Positions 37,735 through 45,791 of a stretch of DNA of 45,791 nt are shown in pieces. The notes under the pieces are model-generated. The model was not told the origin of the DNA, made no database searches, and worked only from the letters and a program-made list of their open reading frames with translations. Source of the DNA: UMGS1532 sp045594795 (GTDB lineage Bacteria > Bacillota > Clostridia > Oscillospirales > Acutalibacteraceae); the NCBI GenBank assembly GCA_045594795.1, contig JAZNZF010000064.1:1-45791 (forward strand). Reading direction: 5' to 3'. The position numbers and the translations under genes were made by a program. Every line of letters starts with the position of its first letter. Positions within the stretch are counted from its first letter, which is position 1.

Positions 37735-38685
37735 ATGCAAGTGTCTATTGACAAGCCCAAAATTGAATTACTTGACATGCTGCCCGATGGCACCTATGGC
37801 AAGTTTGTTATTGAACCGCTGGAAAACGGCTATGGTATAACCTTGGGTAACAGCCTTCGTCGCGTTCTGCTCTCATCTCTTCCGGGTGTAGCAGTAACAT
37901 CAGTAAAGATAGATGGCGTGCTGCACGAGTTTTCAACCATTTCAGGTGTTAAGGAAGATGTAACAGAAATCATTCTTAACGTAAAAGGTTTAACTGCTAA
38001 TTTAACCAGTGACGGTCCTAAAACCGTATACATTGAAGCAGAGGGTCCTTGCGAGGTAACAGGCGCATCAATCAAGGTTGATTCCGAGGTTGAAATCCTT
38101 AACCCAGACCTTCATATTGCTACTCTTGATAAGGGCGCAAAGCTTGTTATGGAGCTTGAGCTTGACAAGGGTAGGGGTTATGTTCCTGCAGAGAAGAACA
38201 AAAACAGCCAAACTGTTATTGGAGTAATCCCTGTAGACTCAATCTACACCCCTGTATTAAAAGCAAACTTCACAGTAGAGGATACCCGTGTTGGTAACGT
38301 TACCGACCTCGACCGTCTTATCTTAGAGGTATGGACTAACGGTACAATTTCGGCTAAGGATGCAGTTTCACTGGCTGCCAAGATACTCACTGAACATCTC
38401 AAACTTCTTGTTGATTTATCCGAGGGTCAATACTCGGGCGAAATCATGGTAGAGAAGGGCGATATCGGTAAAGAAAAAGTTCTTGAGATGACCATTGAGG
38501 AGCTTGACCTCTCTGTTCGCAGCTTTAACTGCTTAAAGAGAGCTGGAATCAATACAGTTGAGGACCTTATCAACAAATCCGAAGAGGATATGATGAAGGT
38601 TCGTAACCTCGGCCGTAAATCACTTGAAGAGGTTATCGCTAAGCTCGATTCGTTGGGCGTAGCATTAAGCAATAACGAAGACTAA
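37735..38685 (+). CDS. rpoA: RNA polymerase alpha subunit
   Basis: Alpha (316 residues) dimerises to start polymerase assembly, and its C-terminal domain binds UP elements and regulators. The N-terminal domain shows ENGYGITLGNSLRRVLLSSLPG and PVDSIYTPVLKANFTVEDTRVG. The C-terminal domain starts near residue 245 (LDLSVRSFNCLKRAGINTVEDLI). ATG 37735 is preferred over ATG 37723, because GGAG 37725-37728 serves the former and the latter has only 2 bases after its site. It is preceded by the pseudoknot-like element. Confidence 0.97.
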   Translation: MQVSIDKPKIELLDMLPDGTYGKFVIEPLENGYGITLGNSLRRVLLSSLPGVAVTSVKIDGVLHEFSTISGVKEDVTEIILNVKGLTANLTSDGPKTVYIEAEGPCEVTGASIKVDSEVEILNPDLHIATLDKGAKLVMELELDKGRGYVPAEKNKNSQTVIGVIPVDSIYTPVLKANFTVEDTRVGNVTDLDRLILEVWTNGTISAKDAVSLAAKILTEHLKLLVDLSEGQYSGEIMVEKGDIGKEKVLEMTIEELDLSVRSFNCLKRAGINTVEDLINKSEEDMMKVRNLGRKSLEEVIAKLDSLGVALSNNED

Positions 38686-38719
38686 ACATTTAACTACTAA
38701 CGAAAAGGAGTGGGTATAA

Positions 38720-39061
38720 ATGCCAGGTACAAGAAAGTTGGGCAGAACCAGCGACCACAGAAAAGCAATGCTTCGTGGTATGGTTACCTATTTGCTCGAG
38801 AATGGCAAAATCGAAACCACCTACACACGTGCTCAAGAAGTACGTTCGATGGCGGAAAAATATATTACACTCGCAAAAGATGGCAGCCTGCACAACAAGC
38901 GTCAGGCAATGGCATTCATTACTAAGGAGAAGGTTGTAAACAAACTGTTTAGCGAAATTGCTCCTAAGTATGCAGACGTAAACGGTGGTTACTGCCGTGT
39001 AACCAAAACCGGTCCTCGCCGCGGTGACGCAGCAGAGATGGCTATTATTGAACTCATCTAA
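38720..39061 (+). CDS. rplQ: 50S ribosomal protein L17
   Basis: L17 (113 residues) lies near the tunnel exit. TRKLGRTSDHRKAMLRGMVTYLLENGKIETT and the end GPRRGDAAEMAIIELI are diagnostic. It closes the S10-spc-alpha cluster and is followed by two terminators. An AAAAGGAG site precedes it. Confidence 0.98.
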   Translation: MPGTRKLGRTSDHRKAMLRGMVTYLLENGKIETTYTRAQEVRSMAEKYITLAKDGSLHNKRQAMAFITKEKVVNKLFSEIAPKYADVNGGYCRVTKTGPRRGDAAEMAIIELI

Positions 39062-39085
39062 TGTGAGCTGAATATGCTTCAAAAG

Positions 39086-39117
39086 CACCCAAGGGTATAA
39101 AGCCTTGGGTGTTTTTT
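39086..39117 (+). terminator. first terminator of the ribosomal cluster
   Basis: CACCCAAGG (39086-39094) pairs with CCTTGGGTG (39103-39111), with an 8-base loop and TTTTTT right after. Confidence 0.95.
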
Positions 39118-39133
39118 ATATATTATCGTATAA

Positions 39134-39177
39134 AACGACAAAGTGTGACTTTTGCACAGTTTGTCGTTATTTTTTTG
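39134..39177. terminator. second, tandem terminator
   Basis: AACGACAAA (39134-39142) pairs with TTTGTCGTT (39160-39168), continued inward by TGTG/CACA. A T-run follows at 39170-39176. An A-rich left flank may give weaker function on the - strand. Confidence 0.9.
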
Positions 39178-39222
39178 TAAAAAATAACCTATAAAAATAT
39201 TTAAAAATATTTCATATTACTA

Positions 39223-39251
39223 TTGATTTTTGTTTGTGTATAGTATATAAT
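39223..39251 (+). promoter_or_regulatory. promoter of the dcw cluster
   Basis: TTGATT (39223-39228), exactly 17 bases and a perfect TATAAT (39246-39251). Transcription should start near 39258, immediately before the MraZ boxes. Confidence 0.85.
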
Positions 39252-39261
39252 AAATTCAAAT

Positions 39262-39308
39262 AGTGGTGAAAAGTGGTTAACTTTTCGCTAAAAGTGTTTA
39301 AAAGTGGT
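39262..39308 (+). promoter_or_regulatory. MraZ binding boxes
   Basis: GTGG occurs at 39263, 39273 and 39303, with GTGT at 39293, each set in an A(A)GTGG-type context and spaced by exactly 10 bases or multiples of it. The slot at 39283 is empty. MraZ is known to bind such phased GTGG-type repeats ahead of its own gene and repress the cluster. The position just downstream of the -10 fits repression. Confidence 0.75.
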
Positions 39309-39328
39309 TGAATTGGAGGTGTAAAACA

Positions 39329-39754
39329 GTGGTACTTGGTGAGTATTTATATTCTATTGATAAAAAGGGTAGAATGTTTATTCCGTCAAAGCATCGTGAG
39401 CCTTTGGGCGAAAAGATAATAGTTTGCCGTGGGCTTGATAAAAACCCCTGTTTGCACATCTATTCGTTAAGCGAGTGGCAGCTTTTAGATGAAAAAATTC
39501 GTAGCTTGCCAAGTGCCAAGTCACGTATGCTTCAAATGTATTTATACTCGGGCGCTGCCGAACTTGAATATGATAGTCAGGGTAGGGTGCTAATTCCCGC
39601 AAATTTGCGCGAGCATGCAAACCTTGAGGGTAATGTTAAAATCGTTGGTGTTTCAACACACGCTGAGGTGTGGAATCCTGAAACTTGGGATAAGGCAACT
39701 GCCGAGTGCACACCAGAGGCTATATTCGATATTATGCAGGAGCTGAATTTCTAA
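39329..39754 (+). CDS. mraZ: transcriptional regulator MraZ
   Basis: MraZ (141 residues) has two AbrB-like swapped hairpins (GEYLYSIDKKGRMFIPSKHRE and LEYDSQGRVLIPANLREHA) and represses the division and cell-wall cluster. GTG 39329 is chosen: GGAGGTG (39316-39322) lies 6 bases ahead and the opening VLGEYLYSID matches the family. A longer frame from 39308 would begin ahead of that ribosome site. The stop abuts rsmH. Confidence 0.96.
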   Translation: MVLGEYLYSIDKKGRMFIPSKHREPLGEKIIVCRGLDKNPCLHIYSLSEWQLLDEKIRSLPSAKSRMLQMYLYSGAAELEYDSQGRVLIPANLREHANLEGNVKIVGVSTHAEVWNPETWDKATAECTPEAIFDIMQELNF

Positions 39755-40684
39755 ATGGAATTTAAACATAAGTCAGTTCTTCTGCAAGAATGTTTAGACC
39801 TTCTTGAAATAAAGGCTCAGGGCATTTACGTAGACGGAACCGCCGGCGGTGCGGGTCATTCAAGTCAGATTGCGGCAAGGCTTACCGATGGTAAGCTTTA
39901 CGCTTTTGACCAGGACCCCGACGCTGTTGCAGTAGCTACCGAAAGACTAAAGCCTTTTAATGCCGAAGTTATACATTCTAATTTTAAAAATATGAGGTCA
40001 CAGCTTTCAGTTCGCGGTGTTTCAAAAGTAGACGGAATACTTTTGGATTTAGGTGTTTCATCATATCAGCTTGATAATGGCGAGCGTGGATTTTCGTATC
40101 ACGTAGACGCACCCTTGGATATGCGAATGAGTAAACAGGGAACAACGGCTGCGGATATAGTAAATACATACAGCTTAGATGAGCTTTGCAGAATATTCAG
40201 AGATTACGGCGAAGAAAAGTTTGCATATAAAATCGCATGCAATATTATAAAGGAACGCGAAGTAGAGTCGATAAATACAACCTTGAGGTTAGCCGAAATC
40301 ATTTCTTATAGTATGCCTGCGAAAGCGCGCAGAGGCGGCCACCCCGCACGCAAGTGCTTTCAGGCGCTTAGAATTGCAGTAAACGGCGAGCTTGAAATAT
40401 TAACAAAGGCGTTATTGGATGCTTTCGATTTGCTAAAGGTTGGTGGCGTGCTTAGCGTTATAACCTTTCATTCATTAGAGGATAGAATTGTTAAGCAGTG
40501 CTTTAGCGAATTGTGTAAGGGTTGCACCTGTCCGCCCGATTTTCCGGTGTGTGTATGCGGAAAAACGCCGCGTGCAAAACTTGCTAATAGAAAGCCTATA
40601 ATACCGAGTGAGGCAGAATTATCAGAAAATGCAAGAAGTCGCAGTGCAAAGCTGCGTGGAATAATTAAGATTAAGGAGAATTAA
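39755..40684 (+). CDS. rsmH: 16S rRNA (cytosine-1402-N4)-methyltransferase
   Basis: RsmH/MraW (309 residues) methylates C1402 in the P-site of 16S rRNA. The SAM-binding loop VDGTAGGAGHS, DLGVSSYQLDNGERGFSYH and the late VITFHSLEDRIVKQCF are diagnostic. A cysteine-rich stretch (CKGCTCPPDFPVCVCG) before RAKLANRKPI is common in clostridial homologues. It begins right after the mraZ stop. Confidence 0.97.
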   Translation: MEFKHKSVLLQECLDLLEIKAQGIYVDGTAGGAGHSSQIAARLTDGKLYAFDQDPDAVAVATERLKPFNAEVIHSNFKNMRSQLSVRGVSKVDGILLDLGVSSYQLDNGERGFSYHVDAPLDMRMSKQGTTAADIVNTYSLDELCRIFRDYGEEKFAYKIACNIIKEREVESINTTLRLAEIISYSMPAKARRGGHPARKCFQALRIAVNGELEILTKALLDAFDLLKVGGVLSVITFHSLEDRIVKQCFSELCKGCTCPPDFPVCVCGKTPRAKLANRKPIIPSEAELSENARSRSAKLRGIIKIKEN

Positions 40685-40688
40685 CGGG

Positions 40689-41141
40689 ATGAATAATATG
40701 AAATACTGTAATGACAGTTTAGCCCACGATTACGATATGTTTATGCCGCGCGAAAAAAAGCAACCAAGCAACGTAGTTGAGCTTCCTAAAAAAACCAAGC
40801 CTTCGGCAAAACCTGTTGCAAAAGCTAAAACTAAATCCTTGAATCGTGCCTTCCCTATAATAGTTACGGTATTTCTTTTAGCAGCAGCCTTTGGTAGTCT
40901 TTATCTGCATGCAGAAATTTCTAAAGTAAGCAATCAGTTAAATGCTGTAGAGGCGCAAACCGTAAAACTTAAAAGCGAGCAAACACGCCTTAACGTTATA
41001 CTCGAAAAGAAAACCTCGGTAGGTAATCTTGAAAATCAGGCCAAGAAACTTGGTATGCAAAAGCAAGAAAAAACACAGGTTAATTATATATTTAATTATG
41101 GTGACGAGAATACAGAGTACTCTGCTGATATAGAGGGGTAA
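40689..41141 (+). CDS. ftsL: FtsL-like cell division protein
   Basis: The 150-residue protein has a basic cytoplasmic N-terminus, one membrane helix (about residues 57-76, FPIIVTVFLLAAAFGSLYLH) and an outer coiled-coil (ISKVSNQLNAVEAQTVKLKSEQTRLNVILEKKT), the FtsL/DivIC layout. Position between rsmH and a class B PBP supports FtsL. It would bridge DivIC/FtsB and the septal PBP. Sequence conservation in this family is low, so the name rests on topology and context. Confidence 0.85.
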   Translation: MNNMKYCNDSLAHDYDMFMPREKKQPSNVVELPKKTKPSAKPVAKAKTKSLNRAFPIIVTVFLLAAAFGSLYLHAEISKVSNQLNAVEAQTVKLKSEQTRLNVILEKKTSVGNLENQAKKLGMQKQEKTQVNYIFNYGDENTEYSADIEG

Positions 41142-41190
41142 TAAATGCAGGCATATATAAGTTTTAGCTGAATATAATTTTATACGAAAC

Positions 41191-41218
41191 ACGAGAGTCA
41201 TTTTATGGCTCTCGTTTT
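41191..41218 (+). terminator. terminator-like hairpin between ftsL and the PBP gene
   Basis: ACGAGAGTCA (41191-41200) pairs with TGGCTCTCGT (41206-41215, one G-U) with a 5-base loop and only TTTT after it. It is probably a weak terminator or attenuator inside the cluster. Confidence 0.6.
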
Positions 41219-41244
41219 CGGGCATTTTTGAAAGGAGTAATTTT

Positions 41245-43485
41245 ATGTCTAAAAAACCTACTAGATTAATGTGGATAAGAATGGTTAGCATTCTTTTGTT
41301 TATTACTCTTTCTATGATTTGTATATGCGGCTATAGACTTACAAAAATAATGGTTATCGATGGCGATTTTTATAAAGAAAAAGCAGCCCAGCAGCAGCTT
41401 TATGATACCCAAACCACAGCTTTGCGCGGCAATATTTACGATTGTAATATGAACCTACTTGCCACAAGCGCAACCGTGTGGAAGCTGTTTGTAACACCAA
41501 ACGATTTTGCCGCAAACTATAGAGATGCCAATGAAATCGCAGAGGTAAAGCAGGAAATATCAAAAGGTCTTTCTGGCATAATAGATATGGATGCCGACGA
41601 GATTTTAGAATGCCTTAATAAAAAAACAAGCTATGTTACTATAAAGCAGGAAATAGAGCAAAAGGAAGCCGATAAAATACGCGAGTTTATTTCTAAAAAT
41701 AAATTTGGTGTAGTGCTCGGCTTGGACGAATCGAGCAAACGATATTATCCTAACGATACCTTAGCCTCTACAGTTCTCGGCTTTGTTGGTAGTGATAACC
41801 AAGGTCTTTACGGCATCGAAATGTCGTACAATACCGAGCTAACAGGAACACCGGGAAGAGTAGTTGCTTCTAAAAATGCCAATGGCGCCGATATGAAATT
41901 TAGCTACGAGTACGTAGAGGAGGCGCAAAAGGGCGATACCTTGGTGCTTACGATTGATACCTATATTCAAGAGGTTGTTGAGAAATATCTTGACGAGGCC
42001 GTTGCAGAAAACAAGGTAATAAACCGCGGCGTTTGTGTTGTTATGAACGTAAAAACAGGCGGGATTTTAGCAATGGCAGTATCTGAGGATTTCAACCCTA
42101 ACAAACCTTTCGAGCTTAATAAGATGTATAAAAAGCAGTTAAAAGGCTTAAAAGGTGAGGAACTGCAGGAAAAGAAAAAAGAATATATGAACGAAATGTG
42201 GCGCAACAAGGCTATTTCGGCCGCATACGAGCCAGGCTCGGTTTTTAAAATAGTTACCTGTGCCGCGGCACTCGAGGAGGGTGTAACAAGCCTTTCTAAT
42301 TCGTACAACTGTAACGGCTCTATAACCGTTGCAGGCCAGCACTATAATTGCCACAAAACAGAGGGACACGGCACTCAGACCCTGAGTGAAACAATGCAAA
42401 ATTCTTGCAACCCTGTTTATATAAGCTTGGGTCAGCTGCTTGGCGTAAAAACCTTCTCAAAGTATTTCAGAGCCTTTGGACTTGCAGAAAAAACGGGTAT
42501 AGACCTACCAAGCGAGCAAAGCTCTATATTCCATAGCGAAGAAAATATGGGACCTGTCGAGCTTGCATCGGCGGCTTTCGGTCAGACCATGCAGGTAACA
42601 CCAATTCAAATGATTACTGCTGCGGCAGCTACAGTAAATGGCGGATATCTTGTGCAACCTCATGTTGTTTCGGAAATTCGTTCTACAAGTGATAATAGCG
42701 TAAAAACTACTAAAGTACAAAAAAAGCGTCAGGTTATTTCTGCTGAAACATCTAAGATTATGGCTGATTTGCTCTATGACGTTGTAGAGCTTGGCGGTGG
42801 TAAGAACGCTTATGTAGCAGGTTACAAGGTAGGCGGCAAAACAGGTACGTCGCAAAAGGTTGCAGAAAACTTAGAGGAAGACCGCGACGACTTATATGTA
42901 GGTTCGTTTCTTGGCATAGCCCCTGCAGATGACCCCGAAATTGCGGTGCTGTTTTTACTTGATACCCCAACGAGTGGCGCGTACTATGGAAGCACAGTTT
43001 CGGCGCCGTCGGGCGGTAGAATATTGTCCGAAGTATTGCCATATTTGGGATATGAACCACATTATAAAGAGGAAGAGCTAAAGTCGATGGCAAAAGAGGT
43101 CCAAAATGTTAAGGGTCAGGATATAATTTCTGCTCAAAACACCCTCAACGCTTCAGGTTTTTCTGTAAAGATAGTAGGTAGTGGTAACGAGGTTACCGCA
43201 CAAATGCCAGAGGGTGGCTCTAAAATATTTGATGGTGGCATAGTTGTTCTTTATACCGACGGCCAAAAGGCATCAAAGGGCAAGATACCCGACTTTGCGG
43301 GCAAGACGGTATCCGAAGTAAACGAGCTTGCTATCAACAGCGGCTTTAACGTTTCACTTGAGGGTTCGTCGTTATCAAATGCGGGCGTTACCGCCTACAG
43401 TCAAAGTATAGATGCCGGCACCGAAGAGGAGCTTGGTACTACGGTTACTGTATATTTCAGAGACGATACAACAAGAGATTTTTAG
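41245..43485 (+). CDS. ftsI: class B penicillin-binding protein with two PASTA domains (FtsI/SpoVD type)
   Basis: The 746-residue transpeptidase has a membrane helix (residues 12-30), a pedestal domain (40-220), a transpeptidase domain and two C-terminal PASTA domains (about 622-680 and 688-746). Active-site motifs are SVFK (332-335), SCN (387-389) and KTG (532-534). Such enzymes cross-link peptidoglycan with an SEDS partner. In Firmicutes this locus may hold the septal PBP (PBP2B) or the sporulation-specific SpoVD; PASTA domains occur in both, so sequence alone does not decide. A Cys pair (356 and 369) near the active site is also seen in clostridial SpoVD-like proteins. The AAAGGAG site is good. 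Confidence 0.93.
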   Translation: MSKKPTRLMWIRMVSILLFITLSMICICGYRLTKIMVIDGDFYKEKAAQQQLYDTQTTALRGNIYDCNMNLLATSATVWKLFVTPNDFAANYRDANEIAEVKQEISKGLSGIIDMDADEILECLNKKTSYVTIKQEIEQKEADKIREFISKNKFGVVLGLDESSKRYYPNDTLASTVLGFVGSDNQGLYGIEMSYNTELTGTPGRVVASKNANGADMKFSYEYVEEAQKGDTLVLTIDTYIQEVVEKYLDEAVAENKVINRGVCVVMNVKTGGILAMAVSEDFNPNKPFELNKMYKKQLKGLKGEELQEKKKEYMNEMWRNKAISAAYEPGSVFKIVTCAAALEEGVTSLSNSYNCNGSITVAGQHYNCHKTEGHGTQTLSETMQNSCNPVYISLGQLLGVKTFSKYFRAFGLAEKTGIDLPSEQSSIFHSEENMGPVELASAAFGQTMQVTPIQMITAAAATVNGGYLVQPHVVSEIRSTSDNSVKTTKVQKKRQVISAETSKIMADLLYDVVELGGGKNAYVAGYKVGGKTGTSQKVAENLEEDRDDLYVGSFLGIAPADDPEIAVLFLLDTPTSGAYYGSTVSAPSGGRILSEVLPYLGYEPHYKEEELKSMAKEVQNVKGQDIISAQNTLNASGFSVKIVGSGNEVTAQMPEGGSKIFDGGIVVLYTDGQKASKGKIPDFAGKTVSEVNELAINSGFNVSLEGSSLSNAGVTAYSQSIDAGTEEELGTTVTVYFRDDTTRDF

Positions 43486-43501
43486 GATAGAGAGGCAAAG
43501 T

Positions 43502-44932
43502 ATGAAACTTTCAGAGCTTATACCAAAACTAAATAGCAAAATGGGTGATATGGAAATAGTGGGTGTAACCTCCGATTCTCGCAAGGTTAAGCAAGGCTAT
43601 GCATTCTTTTGCATAAACGGTCCATTGCAAGATGGACATAGTTTTGCTAACGATGCGCTAAAAAAAGGCGCAGCGGTTATAGTTTCAGAAAAAGATTTAA
43701 AGATAGAAAATCAGGTGGTAGTAAAAGATACCAGAGAGGCTTTTTTTAAAGCATGCTCAGTTTGGTTCGGTAACCCATTAGATAGCATCAAACTTATTGG
43801 TGTAACAGGCACAAACGGTAAAACCTCGGTATCTTATATGACCAAAGCTATATTAGAAGCGGCAGGTTATAAGTGCGGATTGATTGGTACAATTCAGCAT
43901 ATGATAGGGGAAGAAATGTTACCCTCTAATAACACTACACCGGGCGCTTACGAGTTAAACGAAATGTTTAGCAAAATGAAAAAGGCGGGTTGCGAGTATG
44001 TTATTATGGAGGTTTCGTCGCACGCGCTTGACCAAAAGCGAATCTGCGGTGTAACCTTTGAGGTTGGTATGTTTACCAACCTTACTCAAGACCACTTAGA
44101 TTACCATAAAACTATGGATAGCTATCTGCGTGCAAAGCAAAAGCTATTTAAAATGTGCAAAACCGCTATAGTAAACTATGACGACAACTATACTGCAAAA
44201 CTTTTAGAGGGCGTAAAGGCAAACATAGTAACCTATTCTGCCGAAAGTAACGATGCAACCTATACTGCAAAGGGCATTGGATACAAGGCAGACGGTGTTG
44301 ATTTTGATATTGTTGGTTATAATCTTATAGCAAGAATCAATATGAAAACGGGCGGCAGATTCTCAGTATATAACGGACTTTGTGCCGCTTGCTGCGGTGT
44401 TGTGCTTGGGCTTCCCGTAAGGGATGTTGCGGATTCACTTTCGGCTTTAAACGGCGTTAAGGGTAGGGCAGAGGTAGTACCAACCAATAGAGATTTTCAC
44501 GTAATTATCGACTATGCCCACACTCCAGACGGACTTGAAAATATATTAGAAACCTTTAGGGATGTTCCTAAAAACAGACTTATAACCCTGTTCGGCTGCG
44601 GTGGTGACCGCGATAAGACAAAGCGACCAATAATGGGTAGCGTTGCGGCAAAGCTTTCGGACTTTGTTGTGGTTACCTCGGATAATCCAAGAACAGAAAA
44701 TCCATCTGCGATTATTAAGGATATAGTTGTTGGTGTTAAGAAATTTAAAACTCCGCATGTTGTAATAGAAAACAGAATAGAAGCAATTAAATATGCTATT
44801 TCTCACGCTGTTACGGGTGATATTATTGTATTAGCGGGTAAGGGTCACGAAACCTATCAGATACTTAACACCGGTAAAATTCACCTTGACGAGAGAGAAA
44901 TAGTTAAAGAAGCTTTGGAGGAATTAAAATGA
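43502..44932 (+). CDS. murE: UDP-MurNAc-tripeptide synthetase (meso-DAP adding)
   Basis: MurE (476 residues) adds the third residue to the peptidoglycan stem. ATP loop GTNGKTS is at 103-109, TTPGAYEL near 145-152, and YLRAKQKLF contains the lysine (Lys212) expected to be carbamylated. DNPR at 394-397 marks the meso-diaminopimelate-specific enzyme rather than the lysine type. ATG 43502 is used; a frame extending back into the PBP gene has no ribosome site. Its stop overlaps mraY (ATGA). Confidence 0.96.
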   Translation: MKLSELIPKLNSKMGDMEIVGVTSDSRKVKQGYAFFCINGPLQDGHSFANDALKKGAAVIVSEKDLKIENQVVVKDTREAFFKACSVWFGNPLDSIKLIGVTGTNGKTSVSYMTKAILEAAGYKCGLIGTIQHMIGEEMLPSNNTTPGAYELNEMFSKMKKAGCEYVIMEVSSHALDQKRICGVTFEVGMFTNLTQDHLDYHKTMDSYLRAKQKLFKMCKTAIVNYDDNYTAKLLEGVKANIVTYSAESNDATYTAKGIGYKADGVDFDIVGYNLIARINMKTGGRFSVYNGLCAACCGVVLGLPVRDVADSLSALNGVKGRAEVVPTNRDFHVIIDYAHTPDGLENILETFRDVPKNRLITLFGCGGDRDKTKRPIMGSVAAKLSDFVVVTSDNPRTENPSAIIKDIVVGVKKFKTPHVVIENRIEAIKYAISHAVTGDIIVLAGKGHETYQILNTGKIHLDEREIVKEALEELK

Positions 44933-45791
44933 ACAGTGCTATAATATCCGCAATAGCAGCAATAGTTGCATTCTGTGTTACAGCTTTACTTGGATTTGCG
45001 GTTGTACCGTTTTTACACAAGTTAAAGTTTGGTCAAACCATAAGGGAAATAGGCCCCGCTTGGCATAAAAACAAAAACGGCACTCCCACAATGGGTGGCA
45101 TAATGATGATTATAGGCTTTGTATCTGCCTGTGTTATAAGCTTTACGCTTTCGGCATTGGTTGGCACAACGTCAATGTGGGAGAATCACAAGGAAAGTAG
45201 CTTTGTTTTAGCAGGCATCGGCCTTGCGCTCGGAATGGGAGCAGTCGGCTTTATAGACGATTATATTAAGGTTGTTAAAAAGCGTAACTTAGGCTTGACC
45301 GCTAAGCAAAAAACCTTATTGCAGTTACTTTGCATCGTTGCATATTTATCAAGCCTTGCACTCTCGGGTATGACTACCACTTGGATTCCTTTTGTGGGTG
45401 ATGTAAATATTGTTTCGGGTGTCGGCTTGATTTTCTGGCCAATAGCACTTTTGTTTGTTTACGGCTTTACAAACGCGGTTAATTTAACCGACGGAATAGA
45501 CGGTCTTGCCTCTACTGTAACCTTAGTAGTATGTTGTGGTTTTATGTTAGGCTCGGCTTATTTTAATCTTTTAGGCACAAACATTTTAGCTTGCATAGGT
45601 GCGGGTGCTTGCCTTGGTTTTATACTTTGGAACTCTCACCCCGCAAAAGTATTTATGGGTGATACGGGCTCCTTGTTTTTGGGCGGACTTGTAGTATCAT
45701 TGGCATTCTCAATTGGTAGACCTGTGCTTTTACTTGCAGCAGGAATAGTTTATTTAATTGAGGCATTTTCGGTAATGCTGCAGGTAGTGTA
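44929..45791 (+). CDS. mraY: phospho-MurNAc-pentapeptide transferase, 3' truncated by window end
   Basis: MraY moves phospho-MurNAc-pentapeptide to undecaprenyl phosphate to make lipid I. About 287 residues are visible. Hallmarks are GPAWHKNKNGTPTMGGIMMI, FIDDYIKV (aspartate pair), NLTDGIDGL and FMGDTGSL, all between hydrophobic segments. ATG 44929 overlaps the murE stop. The reading frame is open to the last base, so the gene continues beyond the window. Confidence 0.96.
   Translation, partial: MNSAIISAIAAIVAFCVTALLGFAVVPFLHKLKFGQTIREIGPAWHKNKNGTPTMGGIMMIIGFVSACVISFTLSALVGTTSMWENHKESSFVLAGIGLALGMGAVGFIDDYIKVVKKRNLGLTAKQKTLLQLLCIVAYLSSLALSGMTTTWIPFVGDVNIVSGVGLIFWPIALLFVYGFTNAVNLTDGIDGLASTVTLVVCCGFMLGSAYFNLLGTNILACIGAGACLGFILWNSHPAKVFMGDTGSLFLGGLVVSLAFSIGRPVLLLAAGIVYLIEAFSVMLQVV

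Noticed and set aside
41144..41170. Eight-codon open frame after ftsL
   Set aside because: It starts at ATG but has no ribosome site and ends before the hairpin; a leader peptide is not supported.

Overview
The window reads as a chromosomal segment of a low-GC, endospore-forming member of the Clostridia, most like the Oscillospirales/Ruminococcaceae of the gut. This is inferred from gene content, gene order and protein character, not from a database search. Support comes from a complete spoIIIAA-AH operon, a GerW-type sporulation protein, a PASTA-containing class B PBP beside ftsL, a short type-3 prolyl-tRNA synthetase, zinc-binding forms of S4, S14 and L36, and a MurE with the DNPR motif of meso-diaminopimelate-adding enzymes. 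Nearly every gene is on the + strand. Only one supported gene, a lipoprotein at 20073-20717, is on the - strand.

Layout. 1-4.84 kb: site-2-protease-like M50 peptidase, scpA-scpB, gerW, a D,D-carboxypeptidase, rluB and a small GNAT-like protein. 4.84-8.15 kb: a promoter and a three-gene biotin-dependent carboxyltransferase set (carboxyltransferase, biotin carrier, OadA/5S-like subunit) with no membrane subunit. 8.2-8.55 kb: secG and a strong terminator. 8.6-13.4 kb: spoIIIAA-AH, interrupted between AB and AC by a 153-bp run of six consecutive palindromes. 13.4-20.7 kb: an Asp23 protein and then an accessory-looking stretch: a 520-residue lipoprotein, a GH94-like phosphorylase, an AbrB/two-component ABC exporter unit and a convergent lipoprotein. 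20.8-23.6 kb: acpP, proS and a Ser/Thr-rich membrane protein. 23.6-39.1 kb: a structured leader followed by the S10-spc-alpha supercluster, from rpsJ to rplQ, including secY, adk, map, infA and rpoA. 39.1-45.8 kb: the start of the division and cell-wall (dcw) cluster: mraZ, rsmH, ftsL, a class B PBP, murE and mraY, which is cut by the window end.

How the parts work together. The ribosomal block makes most core ribosomal proteins, the Sec channel and RNA polymerase alpha from what looks like one long transcript ending in two tandem terminators. The dcw block then starts from its own promoter, with a row of MraZ boxes. The spoIIIA block supplies the forespore-facing export complex of sporulation; GerW and possibly the PASTA PBP add spore-related functions.

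The most interesting signals are non-coding: (1) the six-palindrome array inside spoIIIA; (2) a possible H-type pseudoknot in front of rpoA, where the loop of an 11-bp stem is perfectly complementary to the bases just ahead of the rpoA Shine-Dalgarno; (3) a terminator-like 18-bp hairpin that contains the ribosome binding site and TTG start of the D,D-carboxypeptidase; (4) at least two places where the terminator of one gene contains the promoter of the next; and (5) a palindrome centred on the acpP -10 box. No CRISPR array, tRNA, rRNA, insertion sequence or phage gene was seen.
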